From a virus: a stretch of DNA of 64,000 nt. The translations under genes were made by a program, and so were the position numbers. Below, piece by piece: positions 22,686-31,926 of this stretch; the first letter of the stretch is position 1, and the number at the start of each line of letters is the position of its first letter. Below the pieces are notes generated by a model. The model made no database searches. It saw only the letters and a list, made by a program, of their open reading frames with translations, and was not told the origin of the DNA. The DNA lies in the IMG/VR virus record IMGVR_UViG_3300042291_000666, positions 1 to 64,000 of that record; one strand, 5' to 3'.

Positions 22686-23708
22686 TTATTTTGCATATTT
22701 TAAATATTCTGGTTTTACTTGTACTTTAAATACATACAAGTCTCTATTACTAATGTGAATTTCTTTTCTTACAGTTGGTTCTAAATATTTAAAACTAACT
22801 GAATCAAGCTTGCCTTCTTTTTCTAACCAAATAATCATATCATGCGCGCTTTTTCTAGAGAATTTATTGAAGTCAGATTGTTCTAACCAATACTGAACAT
22901 CTTTGTCTCTATTAAAATGATACATGTAACGTTCTGATTTCTGTGCAAACTCCCATAGTAAATGATAGTTTTGTAAGTAATCAATTGTAGGAATAACTTT
23001 TGCAGCTATAGCTCTATCTTCTTCATTATAAGATTGTAAATACTTTTGTATGTCTTCTAATAATGTTTCATCTAAAACTTGTTTATTAGCTGATTCATAA
23101 ATTACTGTATCTACATTAATTGTTCCTATTAAACCTGAATCAACTTTATGTGCAAGATTTATAGCCATACCTTGGATCATCCATTCATCATATAATGAAT
23201 CTCCTGTAATACAATTATAATATCTTACTTTGCTAGCTAAATTACCATCATAAATTACATCTCCTGCATAAGCATCTACAGCTAAAACTGAACCAGCTGT
23301 ACTTTCAAGTGTTTGATAATTCCATAACTTGGCCATTAATACAGTTGACTTAATATTTTCTCCACTTTCAAATCTTTCATAGATATCATCATGGGTAATA
23401 ATTAAATCAGCTAATTCATAGTCATTGGTTACAGATATACCATGTTCTTTTAGAGCAGATTTGATTCTATCTAATGAAACATTACATTTTGGCAATACAA
23501 ATGCTTTCTTTTTGGTTTTAAAAGTTGTACTATCTTCAGTACTATTTGTTAATATATCACGTATTTTTAAAAATGTTGTTTCATCTTGAGTGACTAATAC
23601 TTGTTCTATCACATTGGATGATAGCACCCCATAATAAGGGGCACTATCTAATCCAAAATGATTTAAAGCAGTAGTATCATATGATTGATAAACTGATTTA
23701 CTTGCCAT
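22686..23708 (-). CDS. AAA+/VWA module partner B (paralog of 21530-22684)
   Basis: 340 residues, start 1 nt after the AAA+ gene stop. LPKCNVSLDRIKSALKEHG then YELADLIITHDD looks like a BRCT-like strand-helix-strand unit; a helical region follows with CITGDSLYDEWMIQGMAINL. It has paralogy to the downstream gene. No catalytic motif is visible. A role as substrate adaptor or target of the AAA+ machine is inference from the operon. Confidence 0.75.
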   Translation of the reverse strand: MASKSVYQSYDTTALNHFGLDSAPYYGVLSSNVIEQVLVTQDETTFLKIRDILTNSTEDSTTFKTKKKAFVLPKCNVSLDRIKSALKEHGISVTNDYELADLIITHDDIYERFESGENIKSTVLMAKLWNYQTLESTAGSVLAVDAYAGDVIYDGNLASKVRYYNCITGDSLYDEWMIQGMAINLAHKVDSGLIGTINVDTVIYESANKQVLDETLLEDIQKYLQSYNEEDRAIAAKVIPTIDYLQNYHLLWEFAQKSERYMYHFNRDKDVQYWLEQSDFNKFSRKSAHDMIIWLEKEGKLDSVSFKYLEPTVRKEIHISNRDLYVFKVQVKPEYLKYAK

Positions 23709-23709
23709 T

Positions 23710-24981
23710 TTATTTCATTGTCATTTTGATGATATCTGGATTCATCATCATTTTGTTAAACTTCTGTTTGTTACCATTGAAGATTGTACGTACAATTAGA
23801 TACTTAAGATCATTAGTGAAATAGTCTTTAGTACAAAGAGAAATCAATCTGTCTGATACTTTTTGGTTTACAGTATTGTCTTTACTGTAAACAACTGAAT
23901 AGTTAGCCAACCTTGTTGCTAATGTAGCAGCAATGTCTGCGCGGTATGTATCATCTTTTCCAATACAACCTCTTAACTCACCAAGGATATATGATTCATT
24001 ATCATGAGTCAACAAATCTTTAGGTGTTACCAGTTTGTCCAGCTTATTGTTAATAAATGTAGTAAACATAGAAGCAAAAGCATCTCCAACAGAACCTTCA
24101 CCAATCATTTGAATTAATGATAAGTTTGATTCAAAGTTCTCAAAGCTAGATATAGCATTAAAGAATGTTGTAATAGATCTTGCATTTGTTTCTAGTGTAA
24201 CTAACTCTGGGTGTAACAACAAAAAGTTGATACATCTTGAGTCAATACCTGCTTCTTCTGCCCATTGTGCCCATACATTAACATCAAACTTAAGGTTTGC
24301 TGTAACGTATCTGGTTTTTTGTGCAGCATCCACTGAGTTTACCATATACTCACCATTGTCTGGGTTTGCTGTTAATATGATATGCCAATCTTTTGGTAAT
24401 ACCCAAGAGATATAAGTTTGTCTATCTATTAACTCCATAACTGCTTGAATAAATCTTGTGTCAGCTCTATTCCAGTCATCTAGTAATAAGATACCGCCAT
24501 CTTTTTTATCAGCAATCCACTCCGGTGGGCAATAAGACATCCTGTTCTTACCTGTCATTTTATATCCTGTTTTAAGATATTCTTGAACTGCAAGTTCATC
24601 AACCCATAAACCAACTTTTTTGGTTACTGCTGTTTGAATATTAGCAAGGTCTGATGACGCAGCTGATCTTTGTGCTGCGGTATAGGATAAATCATCTATT
24701 TTTGGTTCTGAAACTCTTGTTTCTTTATACATTTGAAATTGACGTACTGGGAATCCTACTAAGTCACCCAACTCTTCTATCTGTGCAAGGTTAACCTTAA
24801 CAAAGTTTAAGTTGTTTTCTTTAGCTAGCTCAACAATGGTAGATGTTTTACCAATTCCTGATTCTCCTAATACTTCTACTGATACAGATTGTTTACCTTG
24901 TGCTTGTAAAAATCTATTGTTTGTAATAATGTGATTTACAAACCCTTTTAATTCTGTTACATTTAAATTTACTTGTGCCAT
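23710..24981 (-). CDS. MoxR/CobS-like AAA+ ATPase
   Basis: 423 residues. Walker A GESGIGKTS at 39-47, Walker B ILLLDD at 164-169, sensor 1 in LTANP around 203-207 and a candidate arginine finger R224 (QKTRY). This is the MoxR branch, which includes CobS-like proteins found in several tailed phages. These ATPases usually pair with VWA-domain proteins, and the VWA partner is the gene directly upstream (12 nt). The biochemical role in phages is unsettled. Confidence 0.85.
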   Translation of the reverse strand: MAQVNLNVTELKGFVNHIITNNRFLQAQGKQSVSVEVLGESGIGKTSTIVELAKENNLNFVKVNLAQIEELGDLVGFPVRQFQMYKETRVSEPKIDDLSYTAAQRSAASSDLANIQTAVTKKVGLWVDELAVQEYLKTGYKMTGKNRMSYCPPEWIADKKDGGILLLDDWNRADTRFIQAVMELIDRQTYISWVLPKDWHIILTANPDNGEYMVNSVDAAQKTRYVTANLKFDVNVWAQWAEEAGIDSRCINFLLLHPELVTLETNARSITTFFNAISSFENFESNLSLIQMIGEGSVGDAFASMFTTFINNKLDKLVTPKDLLTHDNESYILGELRGCIGKDDTYRADIAATLATRLANYSVVYSKDNTVNQKVSDRLISLCTKDYFTNDLKYLIVRTIFNGNKQKFNKMMMNPDIIKMTMK

Positions 24982-24992
24982 CTTTGTTTTTA

Positions 24993-26153
24993 TTAATTTA
25001 ATTTTATTACTTTTCCTGGTAATTCTTCATTCATAGTAGATATACTACTCAATACCCATAAGGCATTGTTTGGACATCCTGATGGAGCATATGCTTCACC
25101 ATCTGTTAAATATATTAGTGCTGTATAACACTTCTTTTCATTATAATGGTCAATTACAGGTTGGAAACTTGTTCCACCTCTACCATGTATAGCCCAATCT
25201 TTTTTTGGATTAAACTCTTCTACAGAATTAAGTCTTGTATCACATTGAGCTACTGTAATCTTATGACCAGTTTTACTCATATGATGTAACTCATTGTAAA
25301 ACTCTTTAAGCTCTTCTGTATTTACAGATCCAGATGTGTCAATACCAACAAGAATGTGATTTTTAAATTTAATCTTCAATCCTGGGTTTTCTGCATATCT
25401 TTTATTGTATTTACGTCTCAACTTTTTAGTGTATACTACAGATGAGTTTCCAACAAATCTTCTTAAGTAAGCTTTCCAATCAAATTTAGCTGGCTCAACA
25501 TGAAATAACTTTGCAATTAATTCACTTAACTCACCAGGTACATTTCCTTGTTTCTTTACAGTTTGTTCTGCAGCTTCTTTTAACTGATGGTCTATTTGTT
25601 TTTGAACAAGTTTTTTATCAGCTTCAGGTAACTCATCAAATTCTTTCCACGTACTGTGGCAATACTCTGATTCACCATCCATTTGATCCATTAATGAATC
25701 TAATGAAGGAGATGTTCCATCTTGTTTAGCTTGTTCCAACAAATTGTAATAGACTTTAGTCCCTGCTTTTGTAGGAAGATTTAATTCAGGAAAACTACTT
25801 AGTAATAATCCACCGTCTGGTAGCATGTTTGAACTAATATATTGATTGATCTCTAGATCTGCAGCTATATTAAATAACTTGTGATCAGAATAAAGATCTC
25901 TCATCAATAGATGTCCAAATGCTATATGTAATAATTCATGCTTAATCAATCCAACTCTATGTAATTCACTTAGTTCAGTGAAGAAATTAGGGTTAATTGT
26001 TAACTGCATACCAATTCCGTGTTTACTTACACCTGCTGTAGGTATACGTTCACTGAATTGTTTATTTATACCAATTAAAAAAAGCCCGTAAAAGGGCTCA
26101 TCTAAAATTAAAGTCTTGGTGGTTCTTGCAACACCATCTTGTATATTTATCAT
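24993..26153 (-). CDS. VWA-like metallopeptidase-type protein (DUF2201/CobT-like)
   Basis: 386 residues. N-terminal zincin-like motif H72-E-L-L-H76 with NIAADLEIN downstream (about 95-103), then a VWA domain with MIDAS D272-T-S274-G-S276, T328 (GGTSF) and T350-D-G. This two-part architecture matches DUF2201 proteins that partner MoxR ATPases, and the partner follows at 12 nt. A hairpin with a U-run lies inside codons 19-26 (26076-26098). Start overlaps the upstream gene by 4 nt. Confidence 0.85.
   Translation of the reverse strand: MINIQDGVARTTKTLILDEPFYGLFLIGINKQFSERIPTAGVSKHGIGMQLTINPNFFTELSELHRVGLIKHELLHIAFGHLLMRDLYSDHKLFNIAADLEINQYISSNMLPDGGLLLSSFPELNLPTKAGTKVYYNLLEQAKQDGTSPSLDSLMDQMDGESEYCHSTWKEFDELPEADKKLVQKQIDHQLKEAAEQTVKKQGNVPGELSELIAKLFHVEPAKFDWKAYLRRFVGNSSVVYTKKLRRKYNKRYAENPGLKIKFKNHILVGIDTSGSVNTEELKEFYNELHHMSKTGHKITVAQCDTRLNSVEEFNPKKDWAIHGRGGTSFQPVIDHYNEKKCYTALIYLTDGEAYAPSGCPNNALWVLSSISTMNEELPGKVIKLN
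26076..26098 (-). terminator. Intragenic terminator-like hairpin
   Basis: On the minus strand AGCCC, loop TTTTAC, GGGCT and seven T residues lie within codons 19-26 of the VWA gene. It looks like an intrinsic terminator or attenuator that would limit transcription into the AAA+/VWA module. It may be only a by-product of the codons used. Confidence 0.4.
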
Positions 26154-26452
26154 TTTTGTGGGTATAATATTTTTAATAATATTTTTTTGTAAACAACATA
26201 ATCTCCAAATTCTTTTATTGTAGAGTTAATGTTTTTACTAACTAATTCTTCTGGTAAATAACCTTTATCAATAGCTCTTAAAAAACGTGTTCTTTTATCA
26301 AACAACAATGATTTAGTAAATAATAAATCTAATATATCTCTGTCATCAAAATCTAAGTTTTTGTAGTTTTCAAAAGCTAATTCAAAGTCTTCACCAAGAC
26401 CCATAAACATTTCACGTAATGAAAAAAATTCTTTAATTGTTATCCTTGCCAT
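26150..26452 (-). CDS. Hypothetical protein
   Basis: 100 residues, alpha-helical and acidic in the middle (FELAFENYKNLDFDDRDILD). Overlaps the resolvase-like gene by 20 nt and the VWA gene by 4 nt, so it is translationally coupled to the AAA+/VWA module. Not recognised. Confidence 0.65.
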   Translation of the reverse strand: MARITIKEFFSLREMFMGLGEDFELAFENYKNLDFDDRDILDLLFTKSLLFDKRTRFLRAIDKGYLPEELVSKNINSTIKEFGDYVVYKKILLKILYPQK

Positions 26453-26816
26453 CTGGTAAAATTTCTATAATTACTCCAGGATTAACTTTGTCATATTTGT
26501 ACTCTACAAATACAGGCAATATACAATCTGCATTATCATCTTCAATCCAACCAAATGTAACCATATCATCTTGCACTGTTTGTGCGGGATTAATATAATC
26601 AAACTTGTGTTTGCTGCCTCTGATAAATGTAAACTGGATACTTACGGGTTGTTGATGTTTGGCCAACTCAGCTTTAAACTCTTCTGCATACAATGCATAA
26701 TAATCTTTAGCTACTTTTCTATAATTTACAACAGTTTTACTTGCTATAAAATACTTGCCGGTCCATCTTCTACCATTTTTACTACTTGGGACTGAGCCCG
26801 GTATGAACCATTTCAT
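26433..26816 (-). CDS. RusA-like Holliday junction resolvase
   Basis: 127 residues. The RusA pattern is visible: N-terminal IPGSVPSSKNGRRW, then F-D-Y-I-N-P (acidic pair region), Q-D-D-M and W-I-E-D-D-N-A-D near the C-terminal half. RusA enzymes cut Holliday junctions and branched replication intermediates before packaging. Located between the primase gene and a small gene in the replication run. Confidence 0.75.
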   Translation of the reverse strand: MKWFIPGSVPSSKNGRRWTGKYFIASKTVVNYRKVAKDYYALYAEEFKAELAKHQQPVSIQFTFIRGSKHKFDYINPAQTVQDDMVTFGWIEDDNADCILPVFVEYKYDKVNPGVIIEILPDGKDNN

Positions 26817-26819
26817 TTT

Positions 26820-27794
26820 TTATCTGTTTAAAATTTCTTTAAGTAAAGGTTTTAATGTTTGATGTACTATATCAAAACCATGTTCACGCATAGAGTCACT
26901 AATATCTTTAGATAAAGGTAAAGCAAAGCCATCTAGATTGTATAAGGTTTTATACTTATCAATTGCTAGATTACCTGCAGTATCATTATCAAAGAATGTG
27001 ACTATCTTCTTATATTTCTTTTTTAGGTGCTCAATAACATGGGGTTTTATGATTGTATTCTCACTGTCTGGTGCTAATACTTCAATGTTATAACCAATAC
27101 TTTTAAGGCATAAGGCATCTTTTAATGATGAACAAATTACTAAATAAGGTTGATTGTAAGTTAATTGATCAAATCCCTGAAGGTATGGTTTTACTTTATG
27201 AAATTTGTGTTTACTTGATGGTTGATATATTTTATACAACTCATCATTTTTATCAAAATATCCATATATAGAATGACCTTCAATCTTTAACTTCTTAACT
27301 TCACCATCTTCTTCTTTAATTAAATTGTAATACTCAATAGGTTTTACATTATATTCTTTCAATAAATTTGAACCAATTCTAAAGCTTAACCAATATCTAC
27401 CATCATTTTCAGTCCATTGTCTTGTATTGACAAAATCAATTTCCCATTTTGCTTGAGGTTTAAAAGATACTTGCTCAAAGTCAGTTGTTTTAACATAACT
27501 ATTGTAATCCTCTACTATTTTTCTAACAGCATCTCTGTATTCTAAGTCAAACATAAGTTTAACCAAGTCTATTTTGTTACCATTTTTACCAGTTGAAAAG
27601 TCCTTAAATTTATACATACCTATAGATTTATCTACATATATACAAAAGCTAGGAGTTTTGTCATTTGGATTAAAGATTGATTTAATCTTTACATCCTGAC
27701 CTGTTAAGGGTTCTGATAAGTTTAAATAATATTGAAACACCCAATAGCTTGGAACATCTGTTTCTTCTAGTACTAAATTTTTTGTGTTAAACAT
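26820..27794 (-). CDS. DNA primase (DnaG-type, TOPRIM)
   Basis: 324 residues. N-terminal primase region has NPNDKTPSFCIY and FKDFSTGKNG, a CHC2-like layout without the zinc-binding cysteines. The TOPRIM part has D269-x-D271 (FFDNDTAG). The expected glutamate of the E-G-x-x-D motif is replaced: the segment reads CSSLKDALCL at 221-230. It makes RNA primers for lagging-strand synthesis and lies in the helicase-SSB-primase-polymerase cluster. A terminator hairpin separates it from the SSB-like gene. Confidence 0.8.
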   Translation of the reverse strand: MFNTKNLVLEETDVPSYWVFQYYLNLSEPLTGQDVKIKSIFNPNDKTPSFCIYVDKSIGMYKFKDFSTGKNGNKIDLVKLMFDLEYRDAVRKIVEDYNSYVKTTDFEQVSFKPQAKWEIDFVNTRQWTENDGRYWLSFRIGSNLLKEYNVKPIEYYNLIKEEDGEVKKLKIEGHSIYGYFDKNDELYKIYQPSSKHKFHKVKPYLQGFDQLTYNQPYLVICSSLKDALCLKSIGYNIEVLAPDSENTIIKPHVIEHLKKKYKKIVTFFDNDTAGNLAIDKYKTLYNLDGFALPLSKDISDSMREHGFDIVHQTLKPLLKEILNR

Positions 27795-27804
27795 ATTAAG
27801 AATA

Positions 27805-27841
27805 TAAATAAAAATGGGACTGACATATCTCAGTCAGCCCC
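27805..27841 (-). terminator. Rho-independent terminator after the SSB-like gene
   Basis: On the minus strand GGGGCTGAC pairs with GTCAGTCCC (9 bp, one G-T) over an 8-nt loop, followed by ATTTTTATTT. It lies between the SSB-like gene and the primase gene and may give more SSB-like than primase mRNA. Confidence 0.75.
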
Positions 27842-27857
27842 ATAATTAAGTTAGTTA

Positions 27858-28535
27858 TTATAAATCAAAATCATCACCAGAAGCAGCAGAACTAGGTTCA
27901 AACTGACTTGTTGTAGGTGAATTTTTCTTCTCTATTTTTCTTAAATGATTAGGATTGTTGCTATCAAAAATCAATAATTTAGATTTTTCAACACCTAATG
28001 CTTCAATTGGCACTCCTTCTTTACTGATTTTAGGTAAATATAAATCATTGTTTACATAACCTTCAGTATTTTCCCACTCACGTGCACCAAGACACATATT
28101 TACATATGTTGGACCTGATAATAACTTATCACATTTCAACATCCAATCTTCAATTGTGCTAGCTTGAATAGCATCTAATCCAGCTCTTTTATCTAAAGCT
28201 TCAGCTAAAAATATCATTGCTTTCATAACTTCAGTATCTCTACTGATTTCTTTTCCACTTGGTAATGTAGTGTCTTTATATGGATACGGTGAATATCTAA
28301 CTCTTCCAACTTGGCCTTCATAACGAGCACCATCTGGTTTGTTCATATCCTTTAAAAATCCTTGAAAATCTCCTGTTACAGGTTCTGTTTCTACATGCAA
28401 CATAATGTTGTATGCATTTGCATCATAAGGGGTTTTATCAAAACTAATTGAATTGATTTTTACTTTGTGATTTCCTGTTCCAACTACTGGTTTCTCTTTG
28501 CCTGAAGCGGCTGACATGTCTTTAGTACTTAACAT
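27858..28535 (-). CDS. Single-stranded DNA-binding-like protein
   Basis: 225 residues. Beta-rich N-terminal part (GNHKVKINSISFD, YNIMLHVETEPVTGDFQG) and an acidic C-terminal tip (ASGDDFDL) like the protein-interaction tail of SSBs. Its position between a Sak4-like ATPase and the primase fits, and a private terminator suggests high expression. Family assignment is by architecture, not by a strong motif. Confidence 0.6.
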   Translation of the reverse strand: MLSTKDMSAASGKEKPVVGTGNHKVKINSISFDKTPYDANAYNIMLHVETEPVTGDFQGFLKDMNKPDGARYEGQVGRVRYSPYPYKDTTLPSGKEISRDTEVMKAMIFLAEALDKRAGLDAIQASTIEDWMLKCDKLLSGPTYVNMCLGAREWENTEGYVNNDLYLPKISKEGVPIEALGVEKSKLLIFDSNNPNHLRKIEKKNSPTTSQFEPSSAASGDDFDL

Positions 28536-28568
28536 AATTGCTTTTTTTAATTAATTGATTTTTGTTTA

Positions 28569-29252
28569 TTATTCTTCATATTTCTTGATGCAATCTTTTA
28601 CAAATTGCAGGTTGTTTGGGATGAAGTTTTCCTCAAACATTCCTTGGGGTGATTTACATGTGTTCTCTCCGCTGTTTTGTGTTTCAAAACCATAGATAAG
28701 TTCACCATCATCATTTTTGCTAACTTTGCCAAATAAAACAATTGAAAATAGGCCTTCCAAAGTTAATGCATTATCAATCATTTTACCAATTGTTTTTGCC
28801 TTAATTTTTCTGTTCCCATTAATATCAGTTGCATCTTCTGAGTGAGTCAAAAAGAATACAGTTAGATCATCTCTCAAATCTTTAGGTAGTTTAGCTACCT
28901 GAGCTAAGTTTGCTGCAATTTGAGTAAATTTCTCATAACCTTTTTCATTTGCTCTATCAAAATATTCAAAAGAACTCATATACTGCCAGTCATCTACAAC
29001 CAAAGTCTTGATGTGTGGCATTTTTTCATTAACATGTAAAATAGCTTTAATTACTCCTGCTGCAGAAGATGATGATGCTAAATTACCTTTTGGGTTGTCT
29101 TTTGAAATTGCTGCATACATTCCTTTCCAACCTTTAAAAGGTAGTGGTTTATTTGCAATGTTGATTACAAAAGTTTCATCAGGATTTAGATGTCTAATTG
29201 ATGTTGATTTGCCTGTCCCTGAGTCAGCAATGATTAATACACTTTGTGCCAT
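28569..29252 (-). CDS. Sak4-like RecA-fold ATPase
   Basis: 227 residues. Walker A ADSGTGKST at 9-17, Walker B TLVVDDW (about 104-110), and FFLTHSED as the sensor region. This is the AAA_24/Sak4 family of phage single-strand annealing or recombination ATPases. It directly precedes the SSB-like gene, a typical Sak4-SSB pairing. Confidence 0.8.
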   Translation of the reverse strand: MAQSVLIIADSGTGKSTSIRHLNPDETFVINIANKPLPFKGWKGMYAAISKDNPKGNLASSSSAAGVIKAILHVNEKMPHIKTLVVDDWQYMSSFEYFDRANEKGYEKFTQIAANLAQVAKLPKDLRDDLTVFFLTHSEDATDINGNRKIKAKTIGKMIDNALTLEGLFSIVLFGKVSKNDDGELIYGFETQNSGENTCKSPQGMFEENFIPNNLQFVKDCIKKYEE

Positions 29253-29258
29253 ATTTAT

Positions 29259-29801
29259 TTATTTATTAAGGATACTATTTAATGTTAATTGAATTGACTT
29301 AAGTGTCTTGTTGATTTCAACTAAAGCTTCAACTAAACCTGGTGCTTCTTTCTTATCTGGATCTGGTAGATCTGGATTAGCAAAGTCATGGATTAATTTA
29401 CCTCTACTTGTTACATCATTTATGATCTTTAATTCATTAACCGGGATTATGTGTCTGATAAATCCAGTGCTTGATTCAATTAATTCATATTCTTCTTTCC
29501 AATGAGGATTGTGTTTATGAAGATACAATGTTCTTTTTGGGTCTTCTGTATCATAATTTATACTTACAAATTCAGTATAAATATCTTCATTCTTTTCAAA
29601 TTCACTTGGAAAGAAACTAACATATAATTCATCTTTTCCAGTTGGCCTGTAAGCCATCTTAGGGATATATAATGCATTGATTATTCCATTAGTTTGGAAG
29701 TAATCTTCATGCTCTTCTCTTAAAGCATTTACCTTGGTTTTACGTTCATCCGGTGTTATTGCCATTTCTTTTGTTTTATTTAAATTTTTAGTACTTATCA
29801 T
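29259..29801 (-). CDS. Hypothetical protein
   Basis: 180 residues. The first ATG overlaps the upstream stop (ATGA); a second start at 29763-29765 has a better A-rich leader (AAAAGAAATG). Beta-rich centre (DELYVSFFPSEFEKNEDIYT) and a helical C-terminus (IQLTLNSILNK). Not recognised; in the recombination run. Confidence 0.65.
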   Translation of the reverse strand: MISTKNLNKTKEMAITPDERKTKVNALREEHEDYFQTNGIINALYIPKMAYRPTGKDELYVSFFPSEFEKNEDIYTEFVSINYDTEDPKRTLYLHKHNPHWKEEYELIESSTGFIRHIIPVNELKIINDVTSRGKLIHDFANPDLPDPDKKEAPGLVEALVEINKTLKSIQLTLNSILNK

Positions 29802-30154
29802 TGTTTTCTTAATGGTTTAATGGGTAATTCTATGTTTTCTAAAATCCAATTGTTATTCTCTAAATACTTATCAATTATAAAATCAAGCATTGTTAAATCA
29901 TCAATTTGGCAACTAGAAATTTTTTTAACCAGAGCTTCAAGTCTAGATATTATGTTATGAATTAGTGCTGTATCAGCATTGTATATATTCATAAACTGTT
30001 TATCTATTTGTTTTATTAAAGTTTTTTCAAGTCTTTTTGTATCAACTTTAAGTCTTGTGTCATAAAAAGGTGTTCCTTCTAATTCATCATTGGCCTCAAG
30101 TAATAACTGAGATAAAATAAGACTCCTTACATATATTCTTGCATGATCTTTCAT
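29798..30154 (-). CDS. Hypothetical protein
   Basis: 118 residues from the ATG at 30152-30154, one base after the helicase stop. All-helical (RIYVRSLILSQLLLEAND). No ATG extends the frame; only a TTG inside the helicase gene would. Possibly a helicase accessory by position; not recognised. Confidence 0.65.
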   Translation of the reverse strand: MKDHARIYVRSLILSQLLLEANDELEGTPFYDTRLKVDTKRLEKTLIKQIDKQFMNIYNADTALIHNIISRLEALVKKISSCQIDDLTMLDFIIDKYLENNNWILENIELPIKPLRKQ

Positions 30155-30155
30155 A

Positions 30156-31112
30156 TTATCTTCTTTCTTGAACTCCTGGTGTAGCCATTTCTTCAATTTG
30201 CATTGATTCAAACTTAGCTTTAAAGAAACTCATTCTAGTATCCCCATTTCTTGCTTTAAGAAAATGTAGTACTATAGTTTTGTCATCTTCAATGATATAT
30301 CTATCCGGGCCATAAAATCTAATCTTTTGTTTTGCTGGTCTGTTGATACCAATTAAAGTATCAGCATGCTGCAGCATTGCATCTGAACCAAATATATCTG
30401 ACTCAAGAATATAGTTTCCATACTTACCGTCTATTGCTCTTTCAGGATTATCAATATTTCTGTTAAGTTGTGATAAAGCAATAAATAAACAAGGATAGTC
30501 ACGTTTACATTGAGTAAAAAACTCACCCAATTCAAATAACATATCTAATGTATTGTTTTGGTATGGTGCTCTTTTGACCAACATGGTGTGATCCAAAGTA
30601 ATTATTGTTTTTATTCCTTTATGTTGATTCATGTACATATCAATTTGCTCACGCATTTGATTTACAGTCATAGGAGTACTAACAATATCTACAGGGTGTT
30701 TCACTCTTTCTTTAGCATATTGATGACAAGTATTAAGTGTATCAGCAGTAATTAAACTTCCTGCACTACATAACTCTTTATAAGTTTTGCCAGTGACTGA
30801 TGAAAATTCTCTAATTGCTGAGGTTCTTCCAACCATTTCATACTGAAACTCTAATACTCTAAATGAATCATTAGGATTCAATGCAAAAGATTCTCTTATG
30901 ATCTGATCTTTAATTAATGTTTTACCTGAACCAGGTCTTCCACCAATAACCGTCAATGTATTCCATTCTAAACCATCAGTTGTAGCATCATTGAATTTTG
31001 GCCATGGTGTATATATAGACTTCTCCTCACCGGTTTGTCTTTTGTACATGTATTTTAATGCTTCATTAAAGGCAGCATATTGACCTATCCATGATTCTGT
31101 TGGTTTACTCAT
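30156..31112 (-). CDS. DnaB-like replicative helicase (C-terminal domain only)
   Basis: 318 residues. RecA-like core: Walker A GGRPGSGKT at 57-65, Walker B IITLDHT with D174, then LSQLNRN and an arginine-rich region KARNGDTR near the end. The N-terminal primase-binding domain of bacterial DnaB is missing. It unwinds DNA at the fork ahead of the PolB. Its start overlaps the preceding small gene by 8 nt. Confidence 0.85.
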   Translation of the reverse strand: MSKPTESWIGQYAAFNEALKYMYKRQTGEEKSIYTPWPKFNDATTDGLEWNTLTVIGGRPGSGKTLIKDQIIRESFALNPNDSFRVLEFQYEMVGRTSAIREFSSVTGKTYKELCSAGSLITADTLNTCHQYAKERVKHPVDIVSTPMTVNQMREQIDMYMNQHKGIKTIITLDHTMLVKRAPYQNNTLDMLFELGEFFTQCKRDYPCLFIALSQLNRNIDNPERAIDGKYGNYILESDIFGSDAMLQHADTLIGINRPAKQKIRFYGPDRYIIEDDKTIVLHFLKARNGDTRMSFFKAKFESMQIEEMATPGVQERR

Positions 31113-31263
31113 TTTCTATGATATTTATTACATCTTGAACATTTTGTATACTTGCATTACATGATTTTTCATCAGGTTCCCAAGCACCATCTCTTAACAT
31201 TATAAAATCTTCCATAATAAGATTCAATTTATCAAGAGCTTCATTTACTTTATCTACTGTCAT
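31105..31263 (-). CDS. 52-residue hypothetical protein
   Basis: ATG at 31261-31263 overlaps the upstream stop; its stop overlaps the helicase start. Helical acidic protein MTVDKVNEALDKLNLIMEDF. Being coupled to the helicase gene on one side and a winged-helix-like gene on the other suggests a replication accessory. Confidence 0.6.
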   Translation of the reverse strand: MTVDKVNEALDKLNLIMEDFIMLRDGAWEPDEKSCNASIQNVQDVINIIENE

Positions 31264-31850
31264 ATTACGTTTTCTTTAAAGTGTTTAGATTCTGTTTCTA
31301 TACCATCTCTAATCATGTCACAATAATCTGCTAATGTAGATGATTTTACTTTGTGCTTATCTTGTTTGCATATAAAGTATTGACTGGTTTGCATATACAT
31401 GTATTGTGCATCCCGGTATTCATTTACATACATTCTAGTAGCTTTTATAATCTGTTCCCAAGTATAATCATATGTTTCAAATAACCATCTGAATGATTCA
31501 GATAACATTTTCACATTAACCCTGGCTGGTTTGCCACTGGGAAGTTTTATATTAGGAAAGACTTCTCTATAAATATTTATCTTATCAACAAAGTCTTGAC
31601 CCATTAACTGAGCATCTGTTTTTTTCTTTGCTTTTGTAAAATAATTATCTAAATGTACTATCAAGCTTTTAGCTTCAGCACTCATTGTATATTTACCATT
31701 TTCCAAGACTAAAAAGCCTAATTTTTCTAAGGCTAATTTATCATCATTTGTAACTTGAGGCAAAGATACTCCTTGCTTTATTCCAAATAATAATAGTACT
31801 TGATTTGGTGTTAAATTGTTTTTCAGCATTATCTGAAATAGTTCCCACAT
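31260..31850 (-). CDS. Replication-initiation or helicase-loader-like protein
   Basis: 196 residues. An N-terminal winged-helix-like segment (LTPNQVLLLFGIKQGV, LEKLGFLVLENGKYTMS) and a helical C-terminal part with W-x-x-I-I-x-A and YMQTSQYFICKQ, as in phage replication initiators and loaders. It is the first gene of the helicase run, with a 76-nt leader upstream. Assignment is tentative. Confidence 0.5.
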   Translation of the reverse strand: MWELFQIMLKNNLTPNQVLLLFGIKQGVSLPQVTNDDKLALEKLGFLVLENGKYTMSAEAKSLIVHLDNYFTKAKKKTDAQLMGQDFVDKINIYREVFPNIKLPSGKPARVNVKMLSESFRWLFETYDYTWEQIIKATRMYVNEYRDAQYMYMQTSQYFICKQDKHKVKSSTLADYCDMIRDGIETESKHFKENVI

Positions 31851-31926
31851 ATTCTTTGGTTTTTATTATAAGTGATTGATAATCAGATACGTGATTTAAA
31901 AGTTGGACAACAAAAATAAACAAAAT

